A stretch of DNA of 41,047 nucleotides from an uncultured Sphingomonadales bacterium (GTDB lineage Bacteria; Pseudomonadota; Alphaproteobacteria; Sphingomonadales; Sphingomonadaceae). Location of the stretch: NCBI GenBank assembly GCA_937870585.1, contig CALMZE010000177.1:1-41047 (forward strand). The letters are read 5' to 3'. Both the position numbers and the translations under genes were made by a program. The notes beneath the pieces were generated by a model. It saw nothing but the letters and a program-made list of their open reading frames with translations, made no database searches and was not told where the DNA came from. Positions 1 through 7,898 of this stretch are shown here, piece by piece. Positions within the stretch are counted from its first letter, which is position 1, and every line of letters begins with the position of its first letter.

Positions 1-275
1 CCATAATCGGCCTGACTGATCTTGGTCGAGCTGAACGTGTTGGTGGAGATGATGTCCGAACCCGCATCAAAATAGGCGCGGGTAATGGCTTCCACCACAT
101 CGGGGCGAGTCAGCGCCAAGATGTCGTTATTGCCCTTCTGGTCGTGGCCCAGCCCCAGATCGCCTGCATAATCGGCTTCGGCAAGCTTGAAATTCTGGAT
201 CTGGGTGCCCCAAGCGCCATCGGTCAGCAGGATGCGCTTGGCGGCTTCGGCTAGGAAAATGTCACGGGCACTCAT
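1..275 (-). CDS. metH: Methionine synthase, homocysteine S-methyltransferase part (partial, N-terminus)
   Basis: The minus strand from 275 reads [20 protein letters not shown], then a WGTQIQ segment and later a STNTF segment, and runs off the window edge. This is the start of the homocysteine-binding barrel of cobalamin-dependent methionine synthase, which transfers the methyl group of methyl-tetrahydrofolate to homocysteine. The visible 91 codons hold only the first strands of the barrel; the zinc-binding cysteines would lie outside the window. In many alphaproteobacteria metH is split into two genes, with this barrel encoded separately, and the position right after metF fits that. The ATG overlaps the metF stop as ATGA, indicating translational coupling. 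Whether the gene is split or full length cannot be seen here. Confidence 0.9.
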   Translation of the reverse strand, partial: MSARDIFLAEAAKRILLTDGAWGTQIQNFKLAEADYAGDLGLGHDQKGNNDILALTRPDVVEAITRAYFDAGSDIISTNTFSSTKISQADY

Positions 276-1201
276 GCGGAAATTCCTTTCGGGCGCAGGC
301 CCAGCAGGGGAGAAATGGCGTAGCTCAGTTCGGAGCGGTTGAGCGTGTAGAAGTGGAACTGCTTCACGCCGCCTGCATAAAGCTTGCGGCAGAGCTCAGC
401 GGCCAGAGTGGCGGCCACAAGCTGACGGGCGGGGGGGTGATCATCCAGCCCCTCAAACAGGCGGCCCAACCAGTCAGGGATAGCCGTTCCGGTCATGCCG
501 GACATGCGGGTGATCGCTGCGAAATTGGTCACCGGCATGATGCCGGGAACAATCTCCGCTGTGATGCCCGATGCCGCCGCCTTGTCGCGGAAACGGAAGA
601 AAGTTTCGGGCTCAAAGAAGAATTGTGTGATCGCGCGGGTCGCCCCGGCGTCAATCTTGCGCTTGAGATTGTCGATGTCTGATTGGGCGGAGCTCGCCTC
701 CGGGTGGGTTTCGGGATAGGCGCTCACCGAAATTTCAAAGGGATGCTGCGCGCGCAGGCCCATCACGAGTTCAGCCGCGCTGGCATAACCTTCCGGGTGC
801 GGGGCAAAGGCCTTGCCCGCTTCGGGCGGATCGCCGCGCAGGGCAACGATGTGGCGCACGCCCGCTTCCCAATAGGCATTGGCGATTTCTGCGATTTCGG
901 CGCGCGTCGCTTCCACGCAGGTGAGGTGGGCGGCAGCCGGCACGTCCGTCTCGCGCGCAATGCGGGCCACGGTGTTGTGCGTGCGCTCGCGCGTGGAGCC
1001 GCCTGCGCCATAGGTGACCGAGACGAAGCGCGGGGCGAGCGGCTTCAGCACTTCAAAGGTGCGCCACAATTGCTCTTCCATCGCTTCGGTCTTGGGCGGG
1101 AAGAATTCAAAGCTCACATCCGCATCGCCCGCCAGATCCGCGAACAACGGAGAGGAGAGGGCGTGGCGCGCTTCCTCCATTTGGGAGACAGTGAGAGTCA
1201 T
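272..1201 (-). CDS. metF: Methylenetetrahydrofolate reductase
   Basis: This 309-aa protein matches the usual MetF length (about 290-310 aa). It reduces 5,10-methylene-THF to 5-methyl-THF with a flavin cofactor, supplying the methyl donor for the MetH encoded immediately downstream. Visible family landmarks are the N-terminal [10 protein letters not shown] segment, the THLTCVE-like strand (AAHLTCVEA), the ALRGDPP loop, and the [12 protein letters not shown] segment in the C-terminal half of the TIM barrel. It overlaps the preceding regulator and the following metH by 4 nt each (ATGA), so the three genes form one tightly coupled operon. Expression is probably controlled by the fusion regulator encoded first in the operon. 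Confidence 0.95.
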   Translation of the reverse strand: MTLTVSQMEEARHALSSPLFADLAGDADVSFEFFPPKTEAMEEQLWRTFEVLKPLAPRFVSVTYGAGGSTRERTHNTVARIARETDVPAAAHLTCVEATRAEIAEIANAYWEAGVRHIVALRGDPPEAGKAFAPHPEGYASAAELVMGLRAQHPFEISVSAYPETHPEASSAQSDIDNLKRKIDAGATRAITQFFFEPETFFRFRDKAAASGITAEIVPGIMPVTNFAAITRMSGMTGTAIPDWLGRLFEGLDDHPPARQLVAATLAAELCRKLYAGGVKQFHFYTLNRSELSYAISPLLGLRPKGISA

Positions 1202-2160
1202 GCAGAAATCGCCTTCAATTGAGAGGGGCTGGCACGTTTGCCGAGCCAGAGTTTGACCGTGAGGGCTCCACCGCCCAGCGTTTCGATGCGGTCCATCATC
1301 AGGTTGGACGCCTGAAACCAGCTTTCCATCTGACTGTCTGAAAAGCCGAGGCGGGCATGGGCATCCTGCGCGCGCAATTCTTCATGATCATGCGGCGCAA
1401 AGTCCGCGACGAGCAGAGAACCGCCTTCGCGCAACAGCCGGGCGGCCTCATCAATCGCTTGTTCGGGCGCAGGCAGATAATGAAGCACCTGATGGATGAT
1501 GACAGTATCTGCGCTAGCATCAGGCAGGGGCAGGGCAGTCACATCCCCTTGCAGAAGCTGATGATGCGCCGCGCCACTGCCATCGAGGCGGGAGCGAGCG
1601 AGGCGCAGCATTTCCGGGCTGCGGTCCACGCCTGTGGCATGGCTGGCAAGCGGGCCGAGGAGTTCGATCATCCGTCCTGTGCCGGTGCCGATGTCGATCA
1701 TCCGGCCCACAATGTGGCCCGTGAGCAGCTTGAGGATCGTGGCTTCCACCTCGCTTTCGGCCACATGAAGCGAGCGCAGCGTATCCCATTGTTCGGCATG
1801 TTCGGAGAAATAACGTTCGGCAGCGCGCGTCCGGTCAGCGCGGACGGCAGCGAGGTGTGCCGTATCGGCTACGGCCCAATGGTCTCCGCCGGATCGGGCA
1901 TGGCCATCGTCAATCGCCGCAAAAATGGCCTGCGTGTCCTCCTGACTTCCGGGTACAAGGAAAACCCAGCTGCCTTCCTTGCGGCGCTGGGCAAGCCCAG
2001 CATCGCACAGGATCTTCACATGGCGGGAAACGCGCGGCTGGCTTTGCCCCAGCACCTGCGCAAGCTCTCCAACAGATAGCTCCATGGCTCGCAAAAGTGC
2101 GATGATTCGCAGCCTTGTCGGGTCTGCCAGCGCCCTGAATGTATCGAGTGGTTTGGACAT
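1198..2160 (-). CDS. ArsR-family regulator fused to a SAM-dependent methyltransferase domain (SahR-like)
   Basis: The 320-aa protein has an N-terminal ArsR winged helix (about residues 1-90, with the recognition-helix segment LGQSQPRVSRHVKIL). A class I methyltransferase fold follows at about 125-300, with motif I reading MIDIGTGTGRM. No cysteine metal-sensing motif is obvious, which argues against metal sensing. ArsR regulators named SahR are known to sense S-adenosylhomocysteine and to control methionine-cycle genes in Proteobacteria; gene order and domain content fit that role here. The methyltransferase fold would then serve as the ligand-binding domain. The gene leads the operon with metF and metH, and a perfect palindrome lies just upstream of its ATG, suggesting autoregulation. 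The ligand assignment is inference. Confidence 0.88.
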   Translation of the reverse strand: MSKPLDTFRALADPTRLRIIALLRAMELSVGELAQVLGQSQPRVSRHVKILCDAGLAQRRKEGSWVFLVPGSQEDTQAIFAAIDDGHARSGGDHWAVADTAHLAAVRADRTRAAERYFSEHAEQWDTLRSLHVAESEVEATILKLLTGHIVGRMIDIGTGTGRMIELLGPLASHATGVDRSPEMLRLARSRLDGSGAAHHQLLQGDVTALPLPDASADTVIIHQVLHYLPAPEQAIDEAARLLREGGSLLVADFAPHDHEELRAQDAHARLGFSDSQMESWFQASNLMMDRIETLGGGALTVKLWLGKRASPSQLKAISA

Positions 2161-2168
2161 GGACTCGC

Positions 2169-2188
2169 ATATAAAGAATTCTTTATAT
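2169..2188. promoter_or_regulatory. Probable operator of the methionine operon (20-bp perfect palindrome)
   Basis: ATATAAAGAATTCTTTATAT is a perfect 20-bp inverted repeat ending 8 bp before the start codon of the ArsR-methyltransferase gene. It is AT-only apart from the two central G/C pairs and stands out from the GC-rich surroundings. ArsR-family dimers bind such symmetric sites. Its closeness to the ATG means bound repressor would block transcription initiation or early elongation. No convincing Shine-Dalgarno sequence lies between it and the ATG, so the mRNA leader may be very short. Confidence 0.65.
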
Positions 2189-2368
2189 CAGTCAAGGGCG
2201 CTGAAATGCACCAGCTTTTAACCCTATTTCCTCACGCTACGCGTGGCTTTGAAAATCCCGTTGCAAAGTGGATTATGAATCGCTAATTCCGGCAACCGCC
2301 GGTCAAGGAAGGCAAACAGGCTTTCGTGATGACCGCTCGTTTTGTGCTTTTAACGGGAGGGATTACCC

Positions 2369-2629
2369 ATGAAGAAGACTGTCACGCTTTCGCTCGTTCT
2401 CGCCGCCGCTCTGGGTCTCGCTGCTTGCAGCAAGGCTGAAGACGCCGCCACCAACGCTGCTGACACCGCCGTCGCTGGTGCCGAAGATCTTGCCAACGGC
2501 ACGATGGAAGCCGCTGGCAACACGGTTGAAGCTGCTGGCAACACGGTTGAAGCCGCTGGCAACGCTGTTGAAGCCGGTGCTGACGCTGTCAACGCTGCTG
2601 CTGCGGAAGTCGCCAACGCTGCGAAGTAA
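2369..2629 (+). CDS. Small Ala-rich repeat lipoprotein
   Basis: This 86-aa protein has a signal peptide ending in a lipobox (GLAAC), predicting cleavage and lipidation at Cys20. The mature part is a low-complexity, mildly acidic helix built on a seven-residue unit (EAAGNTV) repeated three to four times. The DNA repeats are 21 bp long. Such entericidin/YtfJ-sized surface lipoproteins are common, but no specific function can be given. A GGGAGG ribosome binding site precedes the ATG, and a strong terminator follows about 30 bp after the stop, so it is probably a single-gene, well-expressed transcript. Confidence 0.75.
   Translation: MKKTVTLSLVLAAALGLAACSKAEDAATNAADTAVAGAEDLANGTMEAAGNTVEAAGNTVEAAGNAVEAGADAVNAAAAEVANAAK
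2507..2590 (+). repeat. Four 21-bp tandem repeats inside the lipoprotein gene
   Basis: Units start at 2507, 2528, 2549 and 2570. The first two differ at one base (gaagccgctg versus gaagctgctg), the third diverges at its end and the fourth is degenerate. Each unit encodes seven residues, so gain or loss of a unit keeps the reading frame. Confidence 0.85.
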
Positions 2630-2657
2630 TTCGGCCTAACCGGCTAGAATTCCTGAA

Positions 2658-2690
2658 GGGGCCGTGTCCGCAAGGACGCGGCCCCTTTTT
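2658..2690 (+). terminator. Rho-independent terminator
   Basis: A 12-bp stem (GGGGCCGTGTCC pairing with GGACGCGGCCCC, one G-U pair) with a GCAA tetraloop is followed directly by TTTTT. It ends the repeat-lipoprotein transcript and separates it from the next small lipoprotein gene. Confidence 0.85.
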
Positions 2691-2705
2691 CGTTTCAGGG
2701 GAAAG

Positions 2706-2933
2706 ATGATGGGCAAACAGGCTGTTGTTGCGCTGGCACTGGCGCTGACCGCGTGCGGCTCGCTCAATGATCCGGGCGATGGCGGCGTTACGCGGCGCGA
2801 GGCGGAAGAGCTGAATGAAGTGGCCGCTACGCTGGATAGCAATGCGGCCGCGCCGAATATCGCCAACACGGTGGTGCCTGTAGTTCCCAAACCGCCTGCC
2901 GATCCAGAGCTGGACAAGCAAGGCAGCGAATAG
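2706..2933 (+). CDS. Small lipoprotein of unknown function
   Basis: A start at 2706 (or 2709) gives a 75-aa protein beginning MMGKQAVVALALALTACGSL, with a clean lipobox (ALTAC). An upstream in-frame start at 2664 would lie inside the terminator hairpin and push a charged stretch in front of the signal peptide, so it is not used. AGGGGA lies just upstream of the chosen ATG. The mature region is short and acidic, ends in a Pro-rich tail, and contains no recognisable domain. It lies 7 bp from the end of the convergent CDF transporter gene. Function unknown. Confidence 0.65.
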   Translation: MMGKQAVVALALALTACGSLNDPGDGGVTRREAEELNEVAATLDSNAAAPNIANTVVPVVPKPPADPELDKQGSE

Positions 2934-2940
2934 GCAGGTG

Positions 2941-3855
2941 TCAATGCGTGTGATGCGGTTCCTGATGTCCTTCAGGATCGGGATGGATCAGAATTTCCAC
3001 ACCGGGAAAATGTTCGGCCAGGCTGGCCTCGATCTCATCCATGACGCGGTGCGCTTCCCGCACAGTCATATCCGGATCCACCCAGACGTGGAACTGCACA
3101 AATTCATGCGCGCCGCTGGTGCGCGTGCGCAGATCGTGAATGCCCTTCAATTCGGGATGCGTTGCAGCGACATCCATAAAACGCTCCCGGCGTTCCAGAG
3201 GCCATTCCTTGTCCATCAACTGATCGAGCGCGTTTGAAGAGATTTCTTTCGCTTGCAGCAGCAACCATCCGGCAATGGCGATACCGAACACCGCGTCCGC
3301 CCCGTTCAGGCCCGCCCAATAGCTCAGGCTGAGCGCCACAATCACGGCGGCGTTGAGGTAAAGATCGCTTGAATAATGGACATGGTCGGCATGAATGGCG
3401 ACCGAGCCTGTCTGCTTCACGACGCTATGCTGATAGCGCACCAGAGCGTAAGTAAATGCCATGGCGATTAGCGAAACGCCAATGCCGAGTTCAGGATGTT
3501 CAGGCGGCACGTTGCTGCCAAGATGCATCATGCCGCGCCAGCCGATACCGATGGCGGACCCCACAAACAGCATTGTCTGAAAGAGCGCGGCAAGGGCCTC
3601 TGCCTTGCCATGGCCAAATCCATGCTGCTCATCGGCAGGCTGCGCGGCCAGATGGACCGAATAGAGCGTGGCGAGTGACGCAATGATATCCAGTGCGGTA
3701 TCGGCCAGAGAGCCGAGCATCGAAACAGAGCCAGTTTCCCAACTCGCCCAGACTTTCAGGCCAAGCAACGTCGCCGCCATGATCGAACTGGCCATGGCAG
3801 CGCGACGGGTGAGGGCACCACGTTGCGTATGATGGTGTGTGTGTGCGGCGCTCAA
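2941..3855 (-). CDS. Cation diffusion facilitator (CDF) metal/H+ antiporter
   Basis: This 304-aa inner-membrane transporter exports divalent metals (Zn, Fe or Cd type) against protons. It has the CDF layout: a His-rich N-terminus (HTHHHT), six membrane helices to about residue 210, and a cytoplasmic ferredoxin-like C-terminal domain ending in another His-rich tail (HQEPHHTH). The transport-site residues known in YiiP/FieF align with D52 and D56 (SLADTALD) and with H160 and D164 (HYSSD). That is a DD/HD site, usually associated with Zn/Cd selectivity. The HGFGHGKAEALAAL loop is a family signature. The start codon overlaps the pdxH stop by 4 nt (ATGA), so the two genes are co-transcribed. The metal specificity is inferred from the site residues. 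Confidence 0.92.
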   Translation of the reverse strand: MSAAHTHHHTQRGALTRRAAMASSIMAATLLGLKVWASWETGSVSMLGSLADTALDIIASLATLYSVHLAAQPADEQHGFGHGKAEALAALFQTMLFVGSAIGIGWRGMMHLGSNVPPEHPELGIGVSLIAMAFTYALVRYQHSVVKQTGSVAIHADHVHYSSDLYLNAAVIVALSLSYWAGLNGADAVFGIAIAGWLLLQAKEISSNALDQLMDKEWPLERRERFMDVAATHPELKGIHDLRTRTSGAHEFVQFHVWVDPDMTVREAHRVMDEIEASLAEHFPGVEILIHPDPEGHQEPHHTH

Positions 3856-4430
3856 GGGTAAAGCAGCCCTTCGGTCCAGCCTTGACCTTCACGCAGAAAG
3901 ACGCGCCGGTGATGAAGGCGATGCGCGCGATCTTCCCAGAATTCCATGCGCACCGGATCCAGCCGATAGCCGCCCCAATGCGGCGGTCGTGGCACTTCTT
4001 GTCCTCCAAATCGGGTCTTTACGGCTTCAAATCGCGCCTCGAAGGTTTCGCGGCAATCCAGCGGTCGCGACTGGTCAGATGCCCAAGCCCCCAACTGCGA
4101 ATCCCGATGGCGGGACGCGAAATAGGCATCCCCTTCAGCATCGGTAACCGCCCAGAGTTTGCCTTCCATCCGGATTTGCCGCCGCAGTGATTTCCAGTGG
4201 AACAGCATGGCAGCAAAGGGGCGTTCCGCCACCTGCCGCCCTTTGTTGCTTTCCTGATTGGTATAGAAGACAAAACCATCAGGACCGTGCCCTTTCAGCA
4301 ACACCATGCGCACATGCGGAAGCCCGTCTGCCCCGGCTGTGGCCAGCGCCATCGCGTTCGAATCATTGGGTTCGGTGGTTCGGGCTTCCTGATACCAAGA
4401 GTCGAACAGCTGGAAGGGATCTGAAGTCAT
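3852..4430 (-). CDS. pdxH: Pyridoxamine 5'-phosphate oxidase
   Basis: The ATG at 4430 (MTSDPFQLFDSWYQEA) gives 192 aa, in line with alphaproteobacterial PdxH. A longer reading to 4466 needs a TTG start and adds 12 residues not typical of the family. The FMN enzyme oxidises pyridoxine/pyridoxamine 5'-phosphate to PLP, the last step of vitamin B6 synthesis and salvage. Family landmarks are the NDSNAMALATA start, the NQESNKGRQ substrate/FMN segment, the SRHRDSQLGAWAS segment, and a C-terminal signature running from PHWGGYRLDP to HRLHHR. It is the first gene of a pair with the overlapping CDF transporter; no metabolic link between them is obvious. Confidence 0.95.
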   Translation of the reverse strand: MTSDPFQLFDSWYQEARTTEPNDSNAMALATAGADGLPHVRMVLLKGHGPDGFVFYTNQESNKGRQVAERPFAAMLFHWKSLRRQIRMEGKLWAVTDAEGDAYFASRHRDSQLGAWASDQSRPLDCRETFEARFEAVKTRFGGQEVPRPPHWGGYRLDPVRMEFWEDRAHRLHHRRVFLREGQGWTEGLLYP

Positions 4431-4809
4431 GTCGCTTGGATTAGGCCCCTGAAAGAGCCAGTGCAACGACGCAGATCAAAAATCAGGTGGACATCGATGC
4501 AAAGCAACTGTGTTTCTGGATGATACTCGATTTGATAATAATATTACTCATTTTTGTGCGGTGCGGCAACGCGCTTTCACAAATGTCAGTAACACATACA
4601 ATCCGTACACTTTGGCGGTGTTGCAGATTTGCGACAGTGGCTTGGGCAATCGCCAAACCCGCCGGTTCGCGCGCTTTACACGCGTATAGCAGCGGCGCAT
4701 GGGCGGCTCATGATCGCCGGATTTTCCATTTCGATGGAGCAATCTGACGACTGTTCCCGCCGCTCAGGGGGCGCGGGAAACTCGGTTGAACCAAAAGGGA
4801 TGTATAGCC
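4431..4809. other. Gene-free leader region of the TonB-dependent receptor
   Basis: These 379 bp lie between divergent pdxH and the receptor gene. I see no coding signal. An AT-rich patch lies at about 4519-4556. A possible -10 (TACAAT, 4597-4602) lacks a good -35 partner. An inverted repeat TTCCCGC (4754-4760) / GCGGGAA (4773-4779) sits about 15 bp before the ribosome binding site and could form a leader hairpin. No known riboswitch consensus was recognised. Confidence 0.5.
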
Positions 4810-7797
4810 GTGAAAAACACCACTTACCTTGCGAAGGGTGCAATCCTTCGTGCGAGCGTGGCTTCTGCCGTGCTTGGTCTGGCGCTGGTTTCTGCGCCTG
4901 CTTTCGCTCAAGCTGCGGATGATGAAGAAGCCAAGAAGGACGAAATCGTCGTTACGGGCTCGATTCTGCGTCGCACAGACCTCGACACCGTGTCGCCGGT
5001 CACCACCGTCACGGCTGAATCGCTCGATCAGCGCGCTCTGAACACCGTTCAGGAATCGATCCAGACGCTGTCGGCCAACAACGGCCCGGCGCTGACCAAC
5101 TCCTTCACTGCCAACGGTGCGTTCGGTGCCGGTGCATCGGCGATCTCGCTGCGTGGTCTCTCCACCTCCTCCACGCTGGTGCTGTTCGACGGTATGCGCG
5201 CTGCCTATTATCCGCTGGCGGATGACGGTGCTCGCAACTTCGTCGATCTCAACACCATCCCTGATGACATTATCGACCGTGTCGAAGTGCTGCGCGACGG
5301 CGCGTCTTCGTCTTACGGCGCAGACGCCATCGCGGGCGTTGTCAACATCATCACCAAGAAGCAGTTCCAGGGCCTTTCGGCTCGCGCGGAAGCTGGCATT
5401 TCGCAGCGCGGCGACGCGGGCAACCAGCGCTTCAGCCTGACCGCCGGTTTTGGCGATCTCGATGAAAAGGGCTTCAACGCCTATGTCAGCGGCTTCTATT
5501 ATCACAGCGCACAGCTGAAGAATGCGCAGCGCCGTTATCCGTACAATTCGGACGATCAGCGCGGCATCTGCTTCAACGGCGTTTGCGGCCCGAACAACGT
5601 CGTGAACGGCGTCGATGAAAATGGTGACTATCCAAACCTCGGTTTCTCGGTTGGTGCCAGCACGCTGTTTGTTGCACCATATAATGCGGCGAACACCACG
5701 CGTCTCGGTCGCTTTCAGATGCTGAACCCGGCTCTGGGTTGCAACGTCGGCACGCAGTACAATCCTACGGCCGCTGAACTCGCTGCTTCCAACAACGGGT
5801 CGCTGCCGACGGCACTCTGCCAGGAAGACGTGACCAAGGAATGGGGCGTCATCAACCCGGAAATCACGCGTTATGGCGTTTCCGGTCGACTGACCTACAA
5901 GTTGGGTGACACCACGGAAGCCTATCTCGCGGTCAACTATCTGCAGACGCAGGTTGGCTATGACGGCATTCCCGCCACCATCCGCGGCAACGCTCCGGCT
6001 GGCATCAACTTCCCGCGTTACAGCACGTCTGCCACGTCTGGCGTCTACGGTAACTCGGTTCTGACCCTGCCGGTCTATGTTTGCGCCGCGCGTGTCAACT
6101 GCGCCACGGCTGCCGACAAGAAGCTGAACCCGAACAACCCGTTCGCAGCTGCCGGTCAGGTTGCCCGTCTCGTTGGTCGTCTGCCGGGCCTCGTCGAATA
6201 TAACCAGACCCGCAACCGCGCCTATCGCGCCGCGTTCGGCGTCAAGGGTGACCTGTTCGACGGCTGGAGCTACAATGCTGACTTCACCGCCATGCAGGTG
6301 AAGCTGCGTCGCACGTCGGAAGGCTATGTGTACATTCAGCACCTGCTGGACGTGATCAATGACGGCACCTTCAACTTCCTGAACCCCTCGGCCAACAGCC
6401 AGGCAGTGATGGACTATCTGTCGCCCGTGAACGTCACCGACTCCAAGTCGTCCCAGTATCAGGGGCAGGTGATTGTCAGCGGCACGCTGGCCGAACTGCC
6501 GGGTGGTCCGTTGCAGCTGGGTGTGGGCGGGTCCGTCCGTCGTGAATCGGTCAACGCACCGAGCGCGAACGACGACTATGCGGGTCCGACCGAGCGTTAT
6601 TTCCGCCTGAACGCGTTCGGCACGGCGGGCAAGCGCACCGTCTGGTCGGCCTTTGGCGAACTCAACGCGCCGATCATCGATATGGTCGAACTCAACCTGT
6701 CGGGTCGTTATGACCATTATTCGTCGGGTCAGTCCTCCTTCTCGCCGAAGGCTGGTCTGAAGTTCAAGCCGATCGAACAGATCACGCTGCGCGGCACCTG
6801 GTCCAAGGGCTTCCGCATTCCGTCCTTCGCGGAATCGAACGCCCTGCCGACCACAGGCTTTGTGAACTCGACTGCTGGTATTTTCCCAGCGGCCTATCTG
6901 GCGCAATATGGTTGCTCGGTGTTTACGTCGTGCCCGACCTATATTCGGAACTCCTCCTATGGCCTGACGACGATCGGCACAGCAGGCCTGAAGCCGGAAA
7001 AGAGCACCAACATCACGCTGGGTGCCGTGTTTGAGCCGGTTTCCAACATCGCGCTCACGGTCGACTACTATAATATCAAGAAGACCAACGCGATCACGTC
7101 TGCCAACACGTCGCTTGCCATCGCGGCTTACTACGCTGGTCAGCCGATCCCGGCTGGTTACGTGGTCATTCCGGATGCAGCCGACATCAACAACCCGACC
7201 GCGCTTCCGCGTATCGCGTTCGTTCAGTCGGGCTTCGTGAACGCCAACACCATGCGTTCGGAAGGTTTGGACTTCTCGGCAACGGGCAAGTTCAACATCG
7301 GCCCGGTCAAGTGGACCACGACGGCTGAAGCCAGCTACATTTTGGAACTGAGCACGACGTTCCCCGATGGAACGAAGGAACAGTATCAGGGCACGCTGGG
7401 CAACTTCAACCTGACGGCTGGCACGGGTACACCGCGTTGGCACGGCAGCTGGCAGAACACGTTTGACGCAGGTGCCTTCTCGATCACCGGCACGGCCAAC
7501 TACTTCGGTGGCTATGACATGTCGGCAGAAGACCAGAACGGCCCCGGCACTTCGGGTGACTGCTCGCTCAATTCGCTCAACACGCCCTGCCGCGTGAAGA
7601 GCTACATCACGTTCGACGTTGCTGCGAGCCTCGAAGTCAACGACAAGTTCACGATCTATGTGAACATGCTCAATGCTTTCGACAAGTTCCCTCCGATCGA
7701 TACCGCAACCTATGGTGCGCACCTGTACAACGCTGTGCAGGGTGGCACGGGCATCGTCGGTCGCGCCTTCCGCGCGGGCGTGAAGGTGAAGTTCTGA
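4810..7797 (+). CDS. TonB-dependent outer-membrane receptor
   Basis: The GTG at 4810 is preceded by AAAGGGA at 9-bp spacing and gives 995 aa starting VKNTTYLAKGAI. The upstream TTG at 4786 would add residues before the signal peptide. The signal peptide ends near APAFA, followed by a short acidic stretch and a TonB-box-like DEIVVTGS. The plug domain (about residues 50-170) holds SISLRGLS-like and VEVLRDGASSSYGADAIAGVVNI signatures. The rest is a 22-strand barrel ending in aromatic VKVKF. Such receptors import large or scarce substrates with TonB/ExbBD energy. The long loops and NPN-rich extracellular segments resemble the large oligosaccharide/peptide-type receptors of sphingomonads. The substrate cannot be named. 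It stands alone, with its own terminator and tandem TGA-TAG stops. Confidence 0.93.
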   Translation: MKNTTYLAKGAILRASVASAVLGLALVSAPAFAQAADDEEAKKDEIVVTGSILRRTDLDTVSPVTTVTAESLDQRALNTVQESIQTLSANNGPALTNSFTANGAFGAGASAISLRGLSTSSTLVLFDGMRAAYYPLADDGARNFVDLNTIPDDIIDRVEVLRDGASSSYGADAIAGVVNIITKKQFQGLSARAEAGISQRGDAGNQRFSLTAGFGDLDEKGFNAYVSGFYYHSAQLKNAQRRYPYNSDDQRGICFNGVCGPNNVVNGVDENGDYPNLGFSVGASTLFVAPYNAANTTRLGRFQMLNPALGCNVGTQYNPTAAELAASNNGSLPTALCQEDVTKEWGVINPEITRYGVSGRLTYKLGDTTEAYLAVNYLQTQVGYDGIPATIRGNAPAGINFPRYSTSATSGVYGNSVLTLPVYVCAARVNCATAADKKLNPNNPFAAAGQVARLVGRLPGLVEYNQTRNRAYRAAFGVKGDLFDGWSYNADFTAMQVKLRRTSEGYVYIQHLLDVINDGTFNFLNPSANSQAVMDYLSPVNVTDSKSSQYQGQVIVSGTLAELPGGPLQLGVGGSVRRESVNAPSANDDYAGPTERYFRLNAFGTAGKRTVWSAFGELNAPIIDMVELNLSGRYDHYSSGQSSFSPKAGLKFKPIEQITLRGTWSKGFRIPSFAESNALPTTGFVNSTAGIFPAAYLAQYGCSVFTSCPTYIRNSSYGLTTIGTAGLKPEKSTNITLGAVFEPVSNIALTVDYYNIKKTNAITSANTSLAIAAYYAGQPIPAGYVVIPDAADINNPTALPRIAFVQSGFVNANTMRSEGLDFSATGKFNIGPVKWTTTAEASYILELSTTFPDGTKEQYQGTLGNFNLTAGTGTPRWHGSWQNTFDAGAFSITGTANYFGGYDMSAEDQNGPGTSGDCSLNSLNTPCRVKSYITFDVAASLEVNDKFTIYVNMLNAFDKFPPIDTATYGAHLYNAVQGGTGIVGRAFRAGVKVKF

Positions 7798-7821
7798 TAG
7801 ACTTCACTGTCTGAGCAATTG

Positions 7822-7848
7822 GGGCGGTCCTTCGGGGCCGCCCTTTTT
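7822..7848 (+). terminator. Rho-independent terminator after the TonB receptor
   Basis: A 9-bp stem GGGCGGTCC / GGGCCGCCC closed by a stable TTCG tetraloop is followed by TTTTT. It lies 25 bp past the receptor stop codon and 50 bp before the aminopeptidase start. Confidence 0.9.
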
Positions 7849-7898
7849 GTTTGTGCAAGGCATTGCGCCCCGCGGCAGCTTTGCGCACAACGCGATGC

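Noticed and set aside
4487..4747. An 86-codon plus frame upstream of the TonB receptor
   Set aside because: No ribosome binding site and no protein-like composition; it lies in the leader region.
4708..7722. A 1004-codon open frame antisense to the TonB receptor gene
   Set aside because: It mirrors the receptor gene almost exactly and is rich in Arg/Val/Ala as expected of a reverse reading of GC-rich codons. It has no domain and no ribosome binding site; it is a shadow of the real gene.
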